Assembly (NCBI GenBank): GCA_963678585.2
Contig: CAXXGA010000002.1
Location: 868,001-932,000, forward strand
Direction: 5' to 3'
DNA length: 64,000 nt
Origin: Breoghania sp963678585
Lineage (GTDB): Bacteria > Pseudomonadota > Alphaproteobacteria > Rhizobiales > Stappiaceae
The notes beneath the pieces were generated by a model. It searched no databases. It was given only the letters and a program-made list of their open reading frames with translations, and was not told the DNA's origin. A program made the position numbers and the translations under genes. Below are positions 1 through 15,000 of the stretch, one piece after another. The stretch's first letter is position 1; each line of letters begins with the position of its first letter.

Positions 1-3000
1 GGCGCGCCGCTCGATCTCACCTCCGACGGCATCCCGCTCGTCTACTCGATCGTGACCAACGGCGATGGCGGTCAGACCCTGACGGCAACGCAAGGCCCCG
101 GCGGCGACGTCGTCTTCACCGTCGAGCTTCAGACCTTCGCTACCACGAACGGTCAGTACATTTTCACCCTGTCCGGCAACCTCGATCATGTCGGCGCGGG
201 TGAGGGGGACGAGATCCCCGTCACCTTCTCCTTCAATGCTGCGGATGCCAATGGCGACGACGTGGATTCCTTCTTCCGCGTGACGGTGACCGACGATGCG
301 CCCGAGATCGGCGCTCCGGCTGCGTCCTCCGTGAACGAAGATGACCTGCCGCTTGGCACCGACGACACCAAGGAAGCCCTAACCACCGGCGGCGATCTCG
401 ATATCGCCTGGGGCTCCGACAATGGCGACAACGATGCGCTGGGGGGCGCAACGGGCGACCGCACCCTGACTTTCGATGCAGCACAGTCGGGCACGTCTGG
501 GCTGACATCGGCAGGCGATGCGGTCGTCTACGTTATCTCCGCCGACGGCACGACCCTGACCGGCATGGTCGATCCGGGCGGCGCCGGCGAGCGGACCGTC
601 TTCACCGTGACGCTCAACGATGACGGCACCGGCAGCTACACCTTCACGCTCTCCGACGTGCTCGACCATCCCGCCGCGGGCGAGGATGGCGTCAATCTGT
701 CCTTCGATTTCAGCGCGCAGGACAGCGACGGCGACGTGGCCTCCGACAGCTTCACCGTGACCGTGGTCGATGATGCTCCGGTCGGCGAGAGCTATACGGA
801 AGCCACGCAGCTGGACGATGAGGCGCAGACAGAGTTCACGCCGATCAATACCGGCGGCACGGGCGATGTCGCCCCGGACACGAACACGGTCTCCGGCGCT
901 GCGGGTACGCTTTTCTCGATGGGCGCGGACGGCTTCGCCTCCATCACGCTGACCGCTCCGGATTTCGACGTTGTCTTCGAGGACGCCAACGGCTTTGCAC
1001 AGGTGGAGTCCGTCTCGTGGGATGCGGGCACGACGGATGCGTCGGGCACCACGACCTGGACGGCCACGAGCGCGAACCACGCACCGGCGGCGGTGCTGGT
1101 GGTCAATGCGGACGGTTCCTACACCTTCACCATGAATGCGCCGCTGGCGCATGGCACGGCCGCAAGCGGCGTTGAGGAGAACGACAATCTCGATTTCTCC
1201 TTCGTCGTGACCGACGGCGACGGCGACACGGCCAATGCCTCGCTGCAGGTGGCGGTGAATGACGATACGCCGGTTGCCCATGTCGTGACCGCAGCCGAGG
1301 CCACCGACGACGAAGGCAAGGGCGACTTCGCCGCGATCAGCAACGACGGCGCGGCTGCGCCTTCGGGCGATGTTGTCGATGCGGACGGCATTGTTTCGGG
1401 CGCGGCTGGCGTTCTGTTCTCCGCAGGCGCCGATGGCGTGCAGTCTGTGGATGTGGACACGTTCCCGACGATCTCCGCCATCTACGACAACGGAAGCGGC
1501 GTCGCGCAGATCGAGGCCGTGACCTGGAGCGCGGGTGTTACCGGCACGGGCGAAACGGTCTGGACGGCGACGGGCGATGCGAGCGGCCAGACGGTCGCGA
1601 CGCTGACCATCGGCAATGACGGCTCCTACAGCTTCGAGCAATCGGCCCCGCTGGCGCATTCGGCCAATGATCCGACCGAAAACGACGATCTCGACCTGAC
1701 CTTCGACTTCACCGTTACCGACGGCGACGACGACACGGCTTCCGGCTCGCTCACCGTCAACGTGAACGACGATACGCCGGTGCAGAGCGGCCAACAGGCT
1801 TCTTTCACGGTCGACGAAGACGACATCAACACCGCGCTTTCGGTTGGCACCTCGCCCAATGACGGGGATGCGGTCGATGGATCGACCACCGGCGGAAACG
1901 GCGCAGCGACGGTTACGGGAAATCTCGTTGGTCTCGTCAGTTTCGGTGCCGATGGCACGCAGGGTTTCCGTCTCCAGAGCAATGCCGTCGATACGGCGAA
2001 TGCGTTCGGCCTGACGTCGAACGGCGATGCGGTGACCTTCGTTGTGGATCCGAACACGGGTGTCCTGAGCGGCATAGCCGATGACGGATCCGGGCCGCGT
2101 ACCGTCATCGAGCTGACGGTCGAAGGAGACGGCGACTTCACCTTCGAACTCTTCGACCAGCTCGATCACGATGCCGCCCAGGGAGAAGGCGAAAGCATCG
2201 CCTTGGACCTCGGTTCCCTGATCGAGGCGGTTGATGGCGACGGCGATGCGGTCGGCCTCGATGGGGTTGCGACGGTCTCTGTCACCGACGACGTGCCGGA
2301 AGTGATCGGCACTGAGCATGGCACCGCGGCCGAAAACGATCTGGCCAATTTCAACCCGCTCTATCCGGCGGCCCTCGATGAGTGGCAGGGCTCCGTCGGC
2401 ACCAGCCCCTATGATGGCAACGCCAGCGACGACAGCAATACCGGCCTGCTCGGCACGGTGACCGTCTGGGGCACGCTTGCCGACAACATCGTCGGTGGCG
2501 CGGATGAGCGCGGCGAATTCGCGCTCGTGTCCGAAGACACGGCGGAAAACCTGCTTGCGACGCTCGGACCCAACGGCTACCTGACGTCGAACGGCGATGC
2601 GGTCAACGACGCGCATCATGTGTCGATCGACGGGATCGGCGACATGCTCGGCTTCTTTGCCAGTGACGGACGGCTGGTTGTCGGCCTGTATGTGTCCGAA
2701 AACGGAACCTACAATTTCCGTCTGTTCGACCAGCTCGATCATCCCCTTACCGACGATCCGGGCACCGTGGAGGTTGAGACCGCCTATGGCGATACCCTCT
2801 CGCTCGATCTGTCGCACTTCGTGACCTTCACCGATGCCGACGACGACACGATCGATCTCGGATCGGACGTCTTCGTCATCGACGTCACGGACGATGTGCC
2901 GGTGCTGTCCGGCAGCGTGACCGTTACCCTCGATGAGGACGATGTTTCCAACTACAACCATCCGGTCAACCTGCTGCTCGTTGCGCTGGGGGCTCCGGTT

Positions 3001-6000
3001 CAGGGCTCCGACGGCACCGACGGTGACGGCGATGGACTGTTGGACAACGTCCTGGGCACGACGAGCGCGGCGGGCTTCCTGAACGAAGTCGTCGGAACGA
3101 ACGTCGTCAACGGCGGGGCCGATGAAATCGGTCAGTTCGGGCTCGTGTCCGAGGCGGATGCGGAAACCATCCTGGCAACTGCCGGCTGGAGTTCGAACGG
3201 TTCCGCGATTACCGACGCGCGCACCGTCACCATTGACGGCATCGGCACCGTTCTCGGCTTCTTCTCGGCGGACGGGCGTATGGTCCTGTCGCTCAGCGTC
3301 GGTTCCGGCCCGCTGGGTGCCTACGACATTCGCATCTGGGACCAGTTCGACCACCCGCAGGGCGACGACGCCGCCACGGATGCGCCTGAAGCGGTCGAAG
3401 ACGTGATCTCCCTCAATCTCGGCCAGTTCGTCACCTATTCCGATGCCGATGGCGATACGATCGATCTCGATGGGCATGTGACGCTGAACGTCGTCGATGA
3501 CGTGCCGGTTCTGAGCGGCGCGACGGTCACGGCGACCGTGGAGGAAGAGGACGGCGGAAGCGCTTCCAGCCTCGGACAGGTCCTGCAGGGGATCATCAAC
3601 GTTTCCGGCGACATGGACCACGGCAACGAGGATACAGACGACGCCAACGGCTTCGATCTCGATGATGCCGATCTGGGCAAGACCGGCAACTATACCTCGG
3701 GCAGTCTTTCGTCCGTGATCGAGGCGGGCGCCGATGAGGTCGGCAGCTTCTCCTTCGATGACGCGATCAACGGCACGGCGGTGATGGACTCGGCGGGCAA
3801 CGCCGTGACCTCGAAGGGGCAGCCGGTGCTCTATGCCGTCACGTCGATCGGCGGCGTGCAGATGCTGATCGGCTATGTGAACGGATCGTTCGATCCGATC
3901 AGCGGCGACGGATACACGCCGGGCTTCGACCAGCCGGTCTTTGCTGTCGTGCTGTCGGATATCGATCCGCTGAACGTGGCCTCGACCGACCTGCTCGACA
4001 CGGTTGCCAACGACAAGTTCGTCTTCATCCAGTTCGATCAGCTCGATCATCATCCGGTGGACAGCGCCGACAATGCCGAGGGCGTTCTGACGCTCGATAT
4101 CGGTTCCGCGATCCGCTTCACCGATGCCGACGGCGATGCCGTGTCTCTGGACGGCAGCTTCTACGTCCAGTCCATCGATGACGTGCCGGTGCAGGTCGTC
4201 GGCGCGACGGTGGAAGGCGTTGTCGAAGAAGAACACCTCTCGTACGGCAACGAAGATTTCGACGACGCCACGGGTCTCGACGGCGATACGCCCGCCGATC
4301 CGGGGGTGGAGGTTGCCAACCCGGCCCATGCGCTTTGGCTCGCGGCAGAGCCGCAGGAGCCGGTGGAGCCGGTCCGTGGCGATTATCCGAGTGGTTTCGG
4401 CGGCAGTCTGCAATACGCCGCCGCTCATTTGACCTGGGAAGGGCTGCATGCCACCTGGGAGAACGTGAGCCATCCTGCATGGGCCGCGCTTGAACCGGCC
4501 GCGACCATCATACAGGGCGCGTCCCCGGCCGACCTCGACGTCACCAACCTGACGGCGAGCGGAGACCTTTCCGGCCTCGTGAGCGTCGGCGCGGATGAAG
4601 GCGGCAGTTTCTCGCTCAACAGTGACACCAGCGGCTTGCCCGCTGATCTGACGGTCGACGGCGTGAGCGTCGATTACTCGGTCGTTGGCGACACGCTCGT
4701 TGCCCATCTCGCAGGCGATCCGGGGCAGTGGGTCTTCACCCTGGAGGTCGCGAGCGACGGCACCTATACCTTCACCCTGTTCAGTCAGCTCGATCATCAG
4801 GCGGTGAACGGAGCCGACAATGCGGAAGGTGTCCTGAATCTCGATCTCTCGTCTGCAGTCAACTTCTCCGATTTCGACGGCGATACGATCACGCTGGGCG
4901 ACGCTGCCTTCCAGATCAAGGTCATCGACGACATTCCCGTGGCGAACGACGTCACGGCAGCGGACAGCACCGACGACGAAGGCAAGGGCGATTACGCCGC
5001 GATCAGCAACGAAGGTGCGGCTGCGCCTTCGGGTGATGTTGTCGATGCGGACGGCATCGTCTCCGGCGCAGCAGGCACGTTGTTCACTTCGGGCGCCGAC
5101 GGGACGCAGTCGGTCGAGATCGATACCTTCCCGGCGATCTCCGCGATCTACGATAACGGCGGCGTTGCCGGGATCGAGACCGTCACGTGGAGCGCCGGTG
5201 TTACCGGTGCGGGCGAGACGGTCTGGACGGCGACGGGCGATGCGAGCGGCCAGACGGTCGCGACGCTGACCATCGGCGATGACGGCTCCTACAGCTTCGA
5301 GCAGTCTGCTCCGCTGGCTCATTCGGCCAATGATCCGACCGAAAGCGACGATCTGGATCTCACCTTCGACTTCACCGTCACCGACGCCGACGCCGACGCG
5401 GCTTCCGGCTCGCTCACCGTCAGCGTGAATGACGATACGCCGGTCGGCGAGAGCTACACGGAAGCCTCGCAGCTGGACGACGAGGCGCAGACAGAGTTCA
5501 CGCCGATCAATACCGGCGGCACGGGCGATGTCGCCCCGGACACGAACACGGTCTCCGGCGCTGCCGGTACGCTGTTCTCCATGGGCGCGGACGGCTTCGC
5601 CTCCATCACGCTGACCGCTCCGGCTTTCGACGTTGTCTTCGAGGACGCCAACGGCTTTGCACAGGTGGAGTCCGTCTCGTGGGATGCGGGCACGACGGAT
5701 GCGTCGGGCACCACGACCTGGACGGCCACGAGCGCGAACCACGCACCGGCGGCGGTGCTGGTGGTCAATGCGGACGGTTCCTACACCTTCACCATGAATG
5801 CGCCGCTGGCGCATGGCACGGCCGCAAGCGGCGTTGAGGAGAACGACAATCTCGATTTCTCCTTCGTCGTGACCGACGGCGACGGCGACACGGCCAATGC
5901 CTCGCTGCAGGTGGCGGTGAATGACGACACGCCGGTGGCCCATGTCGTGACCGCAGCCGAGGCCACCGACGACGAAGGCAAGGGCGACTACGCCGCCGAC

Positions 6001-9000
6001 AGCAACGAAGGCGCGGCTGCGCCTTCGGGCGATGTTGTCGATGCGGACGGCATTGTTTCGGGCGCGGCTGGCGTTCTGTTCTCCGCAGGCGCCGATGGCG
6101 TGCAGTCTGTGGATGTGGACACGTTCCCGACGATCTCTGCGATCTACGACAACGGAAGCGGCGTCGCGCAGATCGAGGCCGTGACCTGGAGCGCGGGTGT
6201 TACCGGCACGGGCGAAACGGTCTGGACGGCGACGGGCGATGCGAGCGGCCAGACGGTCGCGACGCTGACCATCGGCAATGACGGCTCCTACAGCTTCGAG
6301 CAGTCGGCCCCGCTGGCGCATTCCGCCGACGATCTGACCGAAAGCGACGATCTGGCCCTGACCTTCGACTTCACCGTTACCGACGGCGACGACGACACGG
6401 CGTCCGGCTCGCTCACCGTCAGCGTGAATGACGATAGCCCGATGGTCTCCAACCCGGGCGGTTCTGCGCCGGGCGTTTCCAACGCGATTGTCGATGAAGA
6501 TGACATCGTGGCGATTGCGGGCGTTCAGCCTGCAGGTACGGACGGAACGCAGGCGGCCTCTGCCTCCGGCACGCTGCTTGTCGATTTCGGCGCCGACGGC
6601 TTCGGCGGAACCGAGTTCACCGGCGCGTTCAACGTGCCAAATGCGGGTTCCGGCACGCTGACGGCAGGCGAGGCCACAGGTCTGGATTCCGGCCTGACGT
6701 CGGATGGCGCGGCGGTCAATTTCCGCCTCTCCGCGGACGGTCAGGTGATCGAGGGCTACTCGGTCGATACCGGCGAGGTCGTCCTGCGCGCAACGCTCGA
6801 TACGACGAGCGCCGACTGGACGGTCGATCTTCTGGGCAATATCGACCATCAGCCGGGCGACACGGGCCGCGGTGCGGGCCAGTCGATCAACTTCACGGTT
6901 GCCGCCAGCGACGGTGACGGCGACAGCATCGACGTGACGCTTTCCACGCGCATTCTGGATGATGAGCCGACCGCTTCCTATTCCGGCACGCAGGATGTTC
7001 AGGAAGCCGCGATTGGCGGCGTGTTCCAGGCCAGCAGCGTCAGCGGCCAGCTTGTCTTCGACGGTGGTGCGGACGGCGCAACGGTGACCGACTTCTCGCT
7101 GCGCACCGTTCTCGATCAGGATGCCCCCGGCGGCTTCCCGGCGCTTGAATCCGACGGCGTTCCGGTGGACGTCGCGTCCTCGACCGCACCCGATGGCGTG
7201 ATCACGCTGACGGGCACGGCGGCAGGTGCGCCGATCTTCACGATGACCGTCCAGCCGGACGGCCAGTATGTGTTCGAGCTTCAGGGGCCGGTCGATCATC
7301 CCGATATCAACGAGAGCATGACCGCAGACGAACTGCGTCTGGTGTTCGACTTCACCGTGACCGACGGGGACGGCGACAGCACGTCCTTCAATGACGGCAC
7401 CTTGCAGATCGATATCCGCGACGATGCGCCGACGGCTTCCTATTCCGGCACGCAGGATGTTCAGGAAGCCACGATTGGTGGCGTGTTCCAGGTCAGTAGC
7501 GCCAGCGGCCAGCTTGTCTTCGACGGCGGCGGCGATGGCGCGACGGTGACGGATTTCTCGCTGCGCACGGTTCTCGATCAGGATGCCCCCGGCGGCTTCC
7601 CTGCTCTGGAATCCAACGGCGTTCCGGTGGACGTCGCATCCTCGACTGCAGCCAACGGCGTGATCACGCTGACGGGCACGGCGGCAGGCGCGCCGATCTT
7701 CACGATGACCGTCCAGCCGGACGGCCAGTACGTGTTCGAGCTTCAGGGCCCGGTCGATCATCCCGATGTCAACGAGAGCATGACCGCAGACGAATTGCGC
7801 CTTGTGTTCGACTTCACCGTGACGGATGCCGACGGCGACAGCACCGCCTTCAATGACGGTACGCTGCAGATCGACATCCGCGACGATGCCCCGACGGCTT
7901 CCTATTCCGGCACGCAGGATGTTCAGGAAGCCGCGATTGGCGGTGTGTTCCAGGCCAGCAGCGTCAACGGCCAGCTTGTCTTCGACGGCGGTGGCGATGG
8001 CGCGACGGTGACGGATTTCTCGCTGCGCACGGTTCTCGATCAGGATGCCTCCGGCAGCTTCCCGGCTCTGGAATCCAACGGTGTTCCGGTGGACGTCTCC
8101 TCTTCGACCGCACCCAATGGCGTGATCACGCTGACGGGTACGGCGGCAGGCGCGCCGATCTTCACAATGACGGTCCAGCCGGACGGCCAGTATGTGTTTG
8201 AGCTTCAGGGCCCGGTCGATCATCCCGATATCAACGAGAGCATGACCGCAGACGAACTGCGCCTTGTGTTCGACTTCACCGTGACGGATGCCGACGGCGA
8301 CAGCACCGCCTTCAACGAAGGCACGCTGCAGATCGATATTCGCGACGATGCGCCGACGGCGAGCCCGAGCACGACCGTTTGGCTGGACGACGACGATCTG
8401 GCGGGCGGCAATCCCGGCGGTGTTGGCGACAACAACGCGCCGGTGAATGTCACCGGCATGTTGAACCACTCGTTCGGTGCGGATGCGGACGGCGCCTCCA
8501 TTTCGTGGAGCGGCATCTCCGTTCACCACGGGGCCGGGCTCAATTTCACCCACGAGGTGACCGACGGCGGTGCGACCCTGCTCATCAAGCAGGACGGTGT
8601 CACCGTTCTGACCGGCACGCTGAACCAGTCGACCGGTGCCTATGAGGTCACGCAGCAGGAGCCGATCAGCCATGTTTCGGGTGGTGACGAAAACCAGGTC
8701 ACCTTCCAGTTCCGCTACACGGTGACCGATGGCGACGGCGATACGGCTTCCAGCTATCTGTGGGTCAATGTCGACGACGATACGCCGGAACTGAACGGCG
8801 CCACCATGTCGCTGACCGTCGATGAAGATGACATCGCGACGGCCTGGTCCTCCGGCACGTCGCCGGATGACGGCTACGGCGACGGCTCCAGCACGGGCGG
8901 CACGACCAGCGCCGTCGGCGCAGCCATGGTGGAAGGCGATTTCTCGACCCTCGTCAGTGGCGGGGCGGATCAGCCGCTCACCTTCTCCTTCGTTGACGGG

Positions 9001-12000
9001 ACGCTTGCAGCGGCAGAAGGACTACATCTGTCCTCCGGCGGCACCGAGCTGACCTATACGCTCGACACCTCCGGCGATCCGCAGGTCCTCACCGGGTCCG
9101 CCAACGGCCATGAGGTGCTCACCGTCACGCTGGACGCGGACGGCGGGTTCTCCGTGGAACTGTCCGACCAGCTCGATCATGACGACGGTCAGGGCGAGGG
9201 AACCGATCTCGTCGGCACCGGCACGGCGATCCCGCTCGGCGATATCGTTCAGGCGACCGATAGCGACGGCGACGCCGTGGCTCTGGGCAGCAACGTCACG
9301 CTCCAGATCACCGACGACATGCCGGTCATCTCCGCGGTTCCCACGGGCTCCATCGACGCCGATGTGCTGACCTCTGCGGCGCCCGACAACATCACCGGCT
9401 CGCTGGGGATCGAGTTCGGCGCGGACGATGCCAACACCGACATGGGCCAGCCGGGCGACCGGGCGGTGACCTTCACCGATACGGGCGATGCCGCGGCCAA
9501 CGTCACCGTGATGAGCGGCGGCTCTGCCGTTACGCTGACTTCGGGCGGCGAGGCGGTCAATTTCGCTTTCGACGGCGGCACGCTCGTGGCCTTCACCGGC
9601 GGCGATCCGTCGGCCAATCAGGTCTTCACCGTGTCGCTCGATGATGCGTCCGGCGAATACGACTTCACGCTTCTCTCCAACCTCGACTATGCGGGGCTGG
9701 CTGATGCGGCGAACAATGTCCTCGACCTGAGCTTCGACTTCACCGCCACCGACAGCGACGGCGATACCGCTGACGGCACCTTCTCGGTGAGCGTGGACGA
9801 CACCGCGCCGGTGCGCGTCTATGACGATGCGGGCGATCTTGTCGGCACCTATGACACGATCCAGGATGGCGTCGATGCCACGATGGATGGGTACTCCGTC
9901 GTGGTGCTTCCGGGCACCTATGCCGAGAATGTCACCATCTCCACCGGGATCGAACTGATCTCGCTGGGCGGTCGCGGCTCCACGATCATCGAGGGCGTTG
10001 CGGGCGGTCCGGAGAACGGCACGATCACCATCGTGGGCGGAACGGACAACGTCTCCATCGGCACCGACGGCACGGATGGCTTCACCATCGTCGGCTTCGA
10101 TAGCGGCAATCCCGGCATCGAGCAGGCCGCCGTCTATGTGACCGGCGGCGCCGATCCGACCGAGAGTTTCCACCTGATCGGCAACGAGCTTCAGGCCAAC
10201 GGCGAAGCGGCGCTGCTTTCGGACTGGAACGCCCCGGTCGTCGATGCCGTCATTCAGGGCAACATCTTCTCCGGCCAGACCTTCACCGGTGCGGAGCCCG
10301 CCACCGGCAATCAGTTCACCGTGCCCAATGTGGCGCGTCAGCTGGTGGCCTTCGGTCAGGGCTCCAACCCGGCGACCAATCTCGCCGACAACATCACCTT
10401 CACCGATAACCAGATCACGGGTACGGCAGGCGGAACGTCTGCGGGCAACAATCTGGTGACCATCGATGCGGGCAACTCCACGATCAGCAACAACACTTTC
10501 ACCGGCTACACCAATGGCGGTGCGGTGGCGTTACGGGCGCGCGGGCCGAACACGGATATCGAGAACAACACCCTCGATCACACAACCGGCGGCAACAGCG
10601 CGGGCATGTCCGTGGATAATCAGGGTACGCCGGGCGATTATTCCGGCAACGTGCTCTATGGCGGCACGGGCGATGAATACGTCGTCGGCATGACGCCGGG
10701 CAACGATCTGCTGGAAGGCAGCGACGGCAACGACTACCTCAACGGTGGCGGCGGCAACGACATCCTGCGCGGCGGCGGTGGCAACGACACCCTGCTGGGC
10801 GGCGACGGCAACGACCGGATCGGCGGCAAGTCCGGCGACGACACCATCATCGGCGGCGCGGGCAACGACCAGATCTGGGGCGATGCGGGCGACGACACGA
10901 TCATCTGGAGCGTCGGCGACGGTAATGACGCAATCTCCGGCGGCAGCCATGCCACGCTTGGCGACCGTCTGATCGTCAACGCCACGGCCCCGGGCCAGAC
11001 CATCACGGTCACCACGCCCGGCAACAACGGCAACGGCTTCACGGTCGCTGTCGGTGCCGAACTCGTACAGGTGGACAGCGTCGAGGAACTGACCGTCGAC
11101 TTCACGGCAGGCTCCGGCACGCTTGTGCTGGTCGGCGATTTCGCGGCCTCCGGCATCGCGATCAGCACGATCACGGTGGAAGGCGGCGATGCGACCGATA
11201 TCATCGACGGTTCCGGCATGGTGCATTCCGTGCCCGGCTCCGATGTGCGCATTGTGGCTCACGGCAATGACGGCGACGACACGCTGATCGGCGGTGTCGG
11301 CGACGACATGCTTTATGGCGACGGCGACAACGACACGCTGAGCGGCGGTCGCGGCGTCAACACGCTGGATGGCGGCGCGGGCACCGACACGGCGGATTAC
11401 TCCGACGAGACCTCCGGTGCTTACATCCGCCTCGATGCGGGCTGGAAGACGGATCTTTCCAACAAGGCTCTCGGCTGGACGGCGCTCAATGCAGAGATCG
11501 CAGCTGGCACGGTCGATCACGACAAGCTGCTCGATATCGAGAACATCACCGGCACGGCCTATAACGATCTGATCACCGGCGATTACGACAATAACGTCAT
11601 CGACGGCGGCGACGGCAACGACCGGATCGGCGGCCTTGGCGGAGACGACACGATCCTTGGCGGTCAGGGCAACGACACGCTCTTCGGCGATGCTGGCAAC
11701 GACACGCTTGAAGGCGGTGAAGGCAACGACACGCTGACCGGCGGTGCGGGCTTCAACGTGCTGGACGGTGGCGACGGCATCGACACGGTCGACTATTCCG
11801 GCGAGAGCGAAGGCATCTATGTCCGCCTCGACCGCGGCTGGGGCACCGACCTGAGCAACAAGGCTCTGGGCTGGACGGACCTGACCGACGGCATTGCCGC
11901 GAATACCATCGAGCATGATGATCTGATCTCCATCGAGAACGTCGAAGGCACCGATTTCGCCGACAACATTGTCGGCGACGGCGGCAACAACGTGATCATG

Positions 12001-15000
12001 GGCCTCGGCGGCGCCGATTACCTGGCCGGTCTCGGCGGCAACGACACCATTCTCGGCGGTGACGGCGGCGACCTGATTGATGGCGGAACGGGCGACGACA
12101 CCATTGAAGGCGGTGCGGGCAACGACCGCGTCGACTGGTCCGTCGGCGACGGTTCGGATACCATCGACGGTGGTGCCGATACCGATACGCTGCGCCTCTT
12201 CTCCACGGCAGCCGGGCAGACGATCACGCTCGGTGCGACGTTGGGCGTGCCCGGCTTCACCGTGGAATCCGGCGGCGAGACGGTGACCGTTTCCAATGTC
12301 GAGGAAGTGACGGTCGACTTCACAGCGGGCTCCGGCACGCTGGCGATGACCGGCGACTTCGCGTCCTCTGGCATCAACGTCTCCACAATCCATGTGGAAG
12401 GTGGCGCGGGCAACGACACCGTGGACGGTGCCGCGATGCTCCACAGTTCCGGCTCGTCGGACGTGCGGATCGTGGCCAACGGCAATGACGGCAACGACAC
12501 GCTGCGCGGCGGCGTGGGCGATGACCTGTTGTCCGGTGGCAACGACAACGACATGCTCTCCGGCAATGACGGCAATGACACGCTGGACGGCGGCGCGGGC
12601 AGCGACCGGCTCTCCGGCGGGCGGGGCTCCGACACCATGATCGGCGGTGAGGGCGATGACTCCTTCTTCGTCAATGGGGGCAACGACACGGTCTACGGCA
12701 ACGGCACCGACATGAGCGTGGCCGATAACGTTCTCGCGGTTTCCGGCGAGAGCGACACCGTGGTCATCTACGGCGATCAGGACGACCACTCCATCACCCG
12801 CAACGGCGATGGCTCGTGGACGGTGGAGAACACCAACACCGGCGAGAGCGACCAGCTCTTCGGCATCGAAGGCATCGACTTCAATGGCGGCGGTGCGGAG
12901 ATCGATCTGACGGCGAACGTCTTTGTCTTCGACGGCTCCAACAACCTGATCGGCACCTATGCGACGATCCAGGACGGCATCGACAACGCGGATGCGGGCT
13001 ACACGGTTGAGGTGCATGAAGGCACCTATGCCGAGAACCTGAGCGTGTCGGAAGGCATCACGCTTGTCGGCGTGGGCGATGTGACCGTCGATGGCGGCAC
13101 GGGCGGCCCGGCGCTACAGCTCTCCGGTGGCGGCACGGGAGAAAGCTTCGATGCTTCCAATATCGACTTCACCGGCGACAGCGCCTACGTGGTGCTGGTC
13201 GACCCGACGGCTTCCTTTGACGAGGTGAGCCTGACGGACGGCGAAGTGAGCGGTGGTCGCTACAACGGCCTGTGGCTGAACGGTGCGACCGGCCTCGGCG
13301 GGATCGTGCTGGATGGCATGACCTTCACCGGCAACGCCACGGCGGAATCCGGCGGTTCGGGCGAAGGCGCGATCAACTTCTACCTCTACAACGGCGACAT
13401 CACGCTCACCGGCGTGACGGTCGAAAACCCGGGCTCTGCTGCCGAAAACGGCATCCAGTTCCGCGGTATTGGGGCGGGCGAACCGTTCCAGCCGATGGGC
13501 GATGTGACGCTCGATGGCGTGACCGTGACGGGCGACTATTCCAAGGTCGGTGTCGCGATCTACAACTTCGCCGATGCGAACGGGCTGGATATCTCCGGTG
13601 CGGGCCTGACGATCAATGTCGATGCAGGCTGGCACGGCTTCAACATCGACGGCATCGGCGGCACGCTGGACCTCTCCGGTCTTCCGCTGATCGTCACGAA
13701 CGCCAATGGCAGCCCGTTCTCCGACATCGCCATGCAGGGCCTGTCGGGCGACGAGGTCTTCACCTCAACCGACGGCAGCGATGTGCTGATCGGCCGGGGC
13801 GGCAATGATGTGCTGCACGGCGGCGACGGCGATGACTATCTGATCGATGGCAAGGGCACCGTCTTCGACGGCGGTGCGGGCAGCGATACGGCAGACGTGT
13901 CCTCGGTCACCGGTAAGATCAGCATCGATCTGGCGGCGGGAACCGGCGGATACAATCTGCACGGCACGACCTTCACCGATATCGAGAACCTGGTTCTCAA
14001 TGCGGCGGATACCAACCCGGCCGGGCAGACCAACAACATCCGCGGCTCGAGTGCCGACAACCGGATCGAGGGATCGGGCAGCAATGACCTGATCTCCGGG
14101 TTCGACGGCGACGATGTTCTCCTCGGCGGTGGCGGCAACGACACCATCGACGGCGGCAGGGGCGCGAATGTGCTCGACGGCGGCGACGGCCACGACACGT
14201 TGCGCCTCTCCGAAGGGGCGGATGCCAGCGTCATCCACTATGTGAACCTGGAAACCGACGCGGTCTCCGGCGGTTCGCTGGACGACGACACGATTGCCAA
14301 CTTCGAGAACGTGACGGCGGCGCACAACTCGCGTGCCGACTTCACCGGCGATGCGGGCAACAACACCCTGATCGGCTCCAACTACGACGACGTGCTGCGC
14401 GGCGAGGGTGGCAACGACACCCTGATCGGCGACAACGGCTACAACGGCCTGACCAACGCCGATGTGCTCATCGGCGGCACGGGCGACGACACGCTGAAGG
14501 GCGGTGGCGGAAGCGACACGCTCTACGGCAACGACACCGATCTGAGCGTTGCGGAGAACGTGTTCGCGCAGGCCGGTGAGAACGATGTGGCCGTCTATGA
14601 CGGTGCGCAGGCGGATCACCTGATCTCGCGCAACGTCGATGGCTCCTACTCGGTCGAGGATACGACCACGGGCCGTATCGATACGCTCTACGGCATCGAA
14701 GGCATCGACTTCGGTGGCGGCGGCGTGGACGTCGACCTGACGGCGAATGTCTTCGTCTTCGACGGTTCCAACAACCTGATCGGCACCTATGCGACGATCC
14801 AGGCTGGTATCGATGCGGCGGATGCGGGTTACACGGTCGAGGTGCATGAAGGCACCTATGCCGAGAACCTGACGGTGTCCGAAGGCATCTCGCTTGTCGG
14901 CGTGGGCGACGTGACCGTCGACGGCGGCACGGGCGGTCCGGCGCTTAACCTCACCGGTGGTCCGTCGACCGTGGTCCCGGTTCCGCCTGCGGGCGGCTTC

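Larger units (their letters stand above)
1..9810 (+). other. Array of about 19 Ig-like/VCBS-type modules of the adhesin
   Basis: Each module is about 150-250 residues and typically runs from a short DEDD-like start, through D-H-x-x-x-G-E/D and F-x-V-T-D-x-D-G-D motifs, to a D-D-x-P boundary. Boundaries fall near bases 300, 780, 1272, 1779, 2298, 2900, 3507, 4190, 4940, 5442, 5937, 6437, 6966, 7428, 7890, 8352, 8790, 9325 and 9810. This is the extender region of large RTX adhesins, expected to form a calcium-stiffened rod. Base 1 falls inside a module, so more may lie upstream. Confidence 0.8.

Noticed and set aside
6967..8352. Regular repeats considered as a CRISPR-like array
   Set aside because: The unit is 462 bases, in frame, and codes for a protein module; there are no short repeats with unique spacers.
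379..8673. Open frame of about 2,760 codons on the minus strand, opposite the adhesin
   Set aside because: It mirrors the repeats of the adhesin, has an Arg/His/Ala-rich composition typical of antisense frames in GC-rich genes, and shows no recognisable domain or ribosome site. The plus strand has clear domains.
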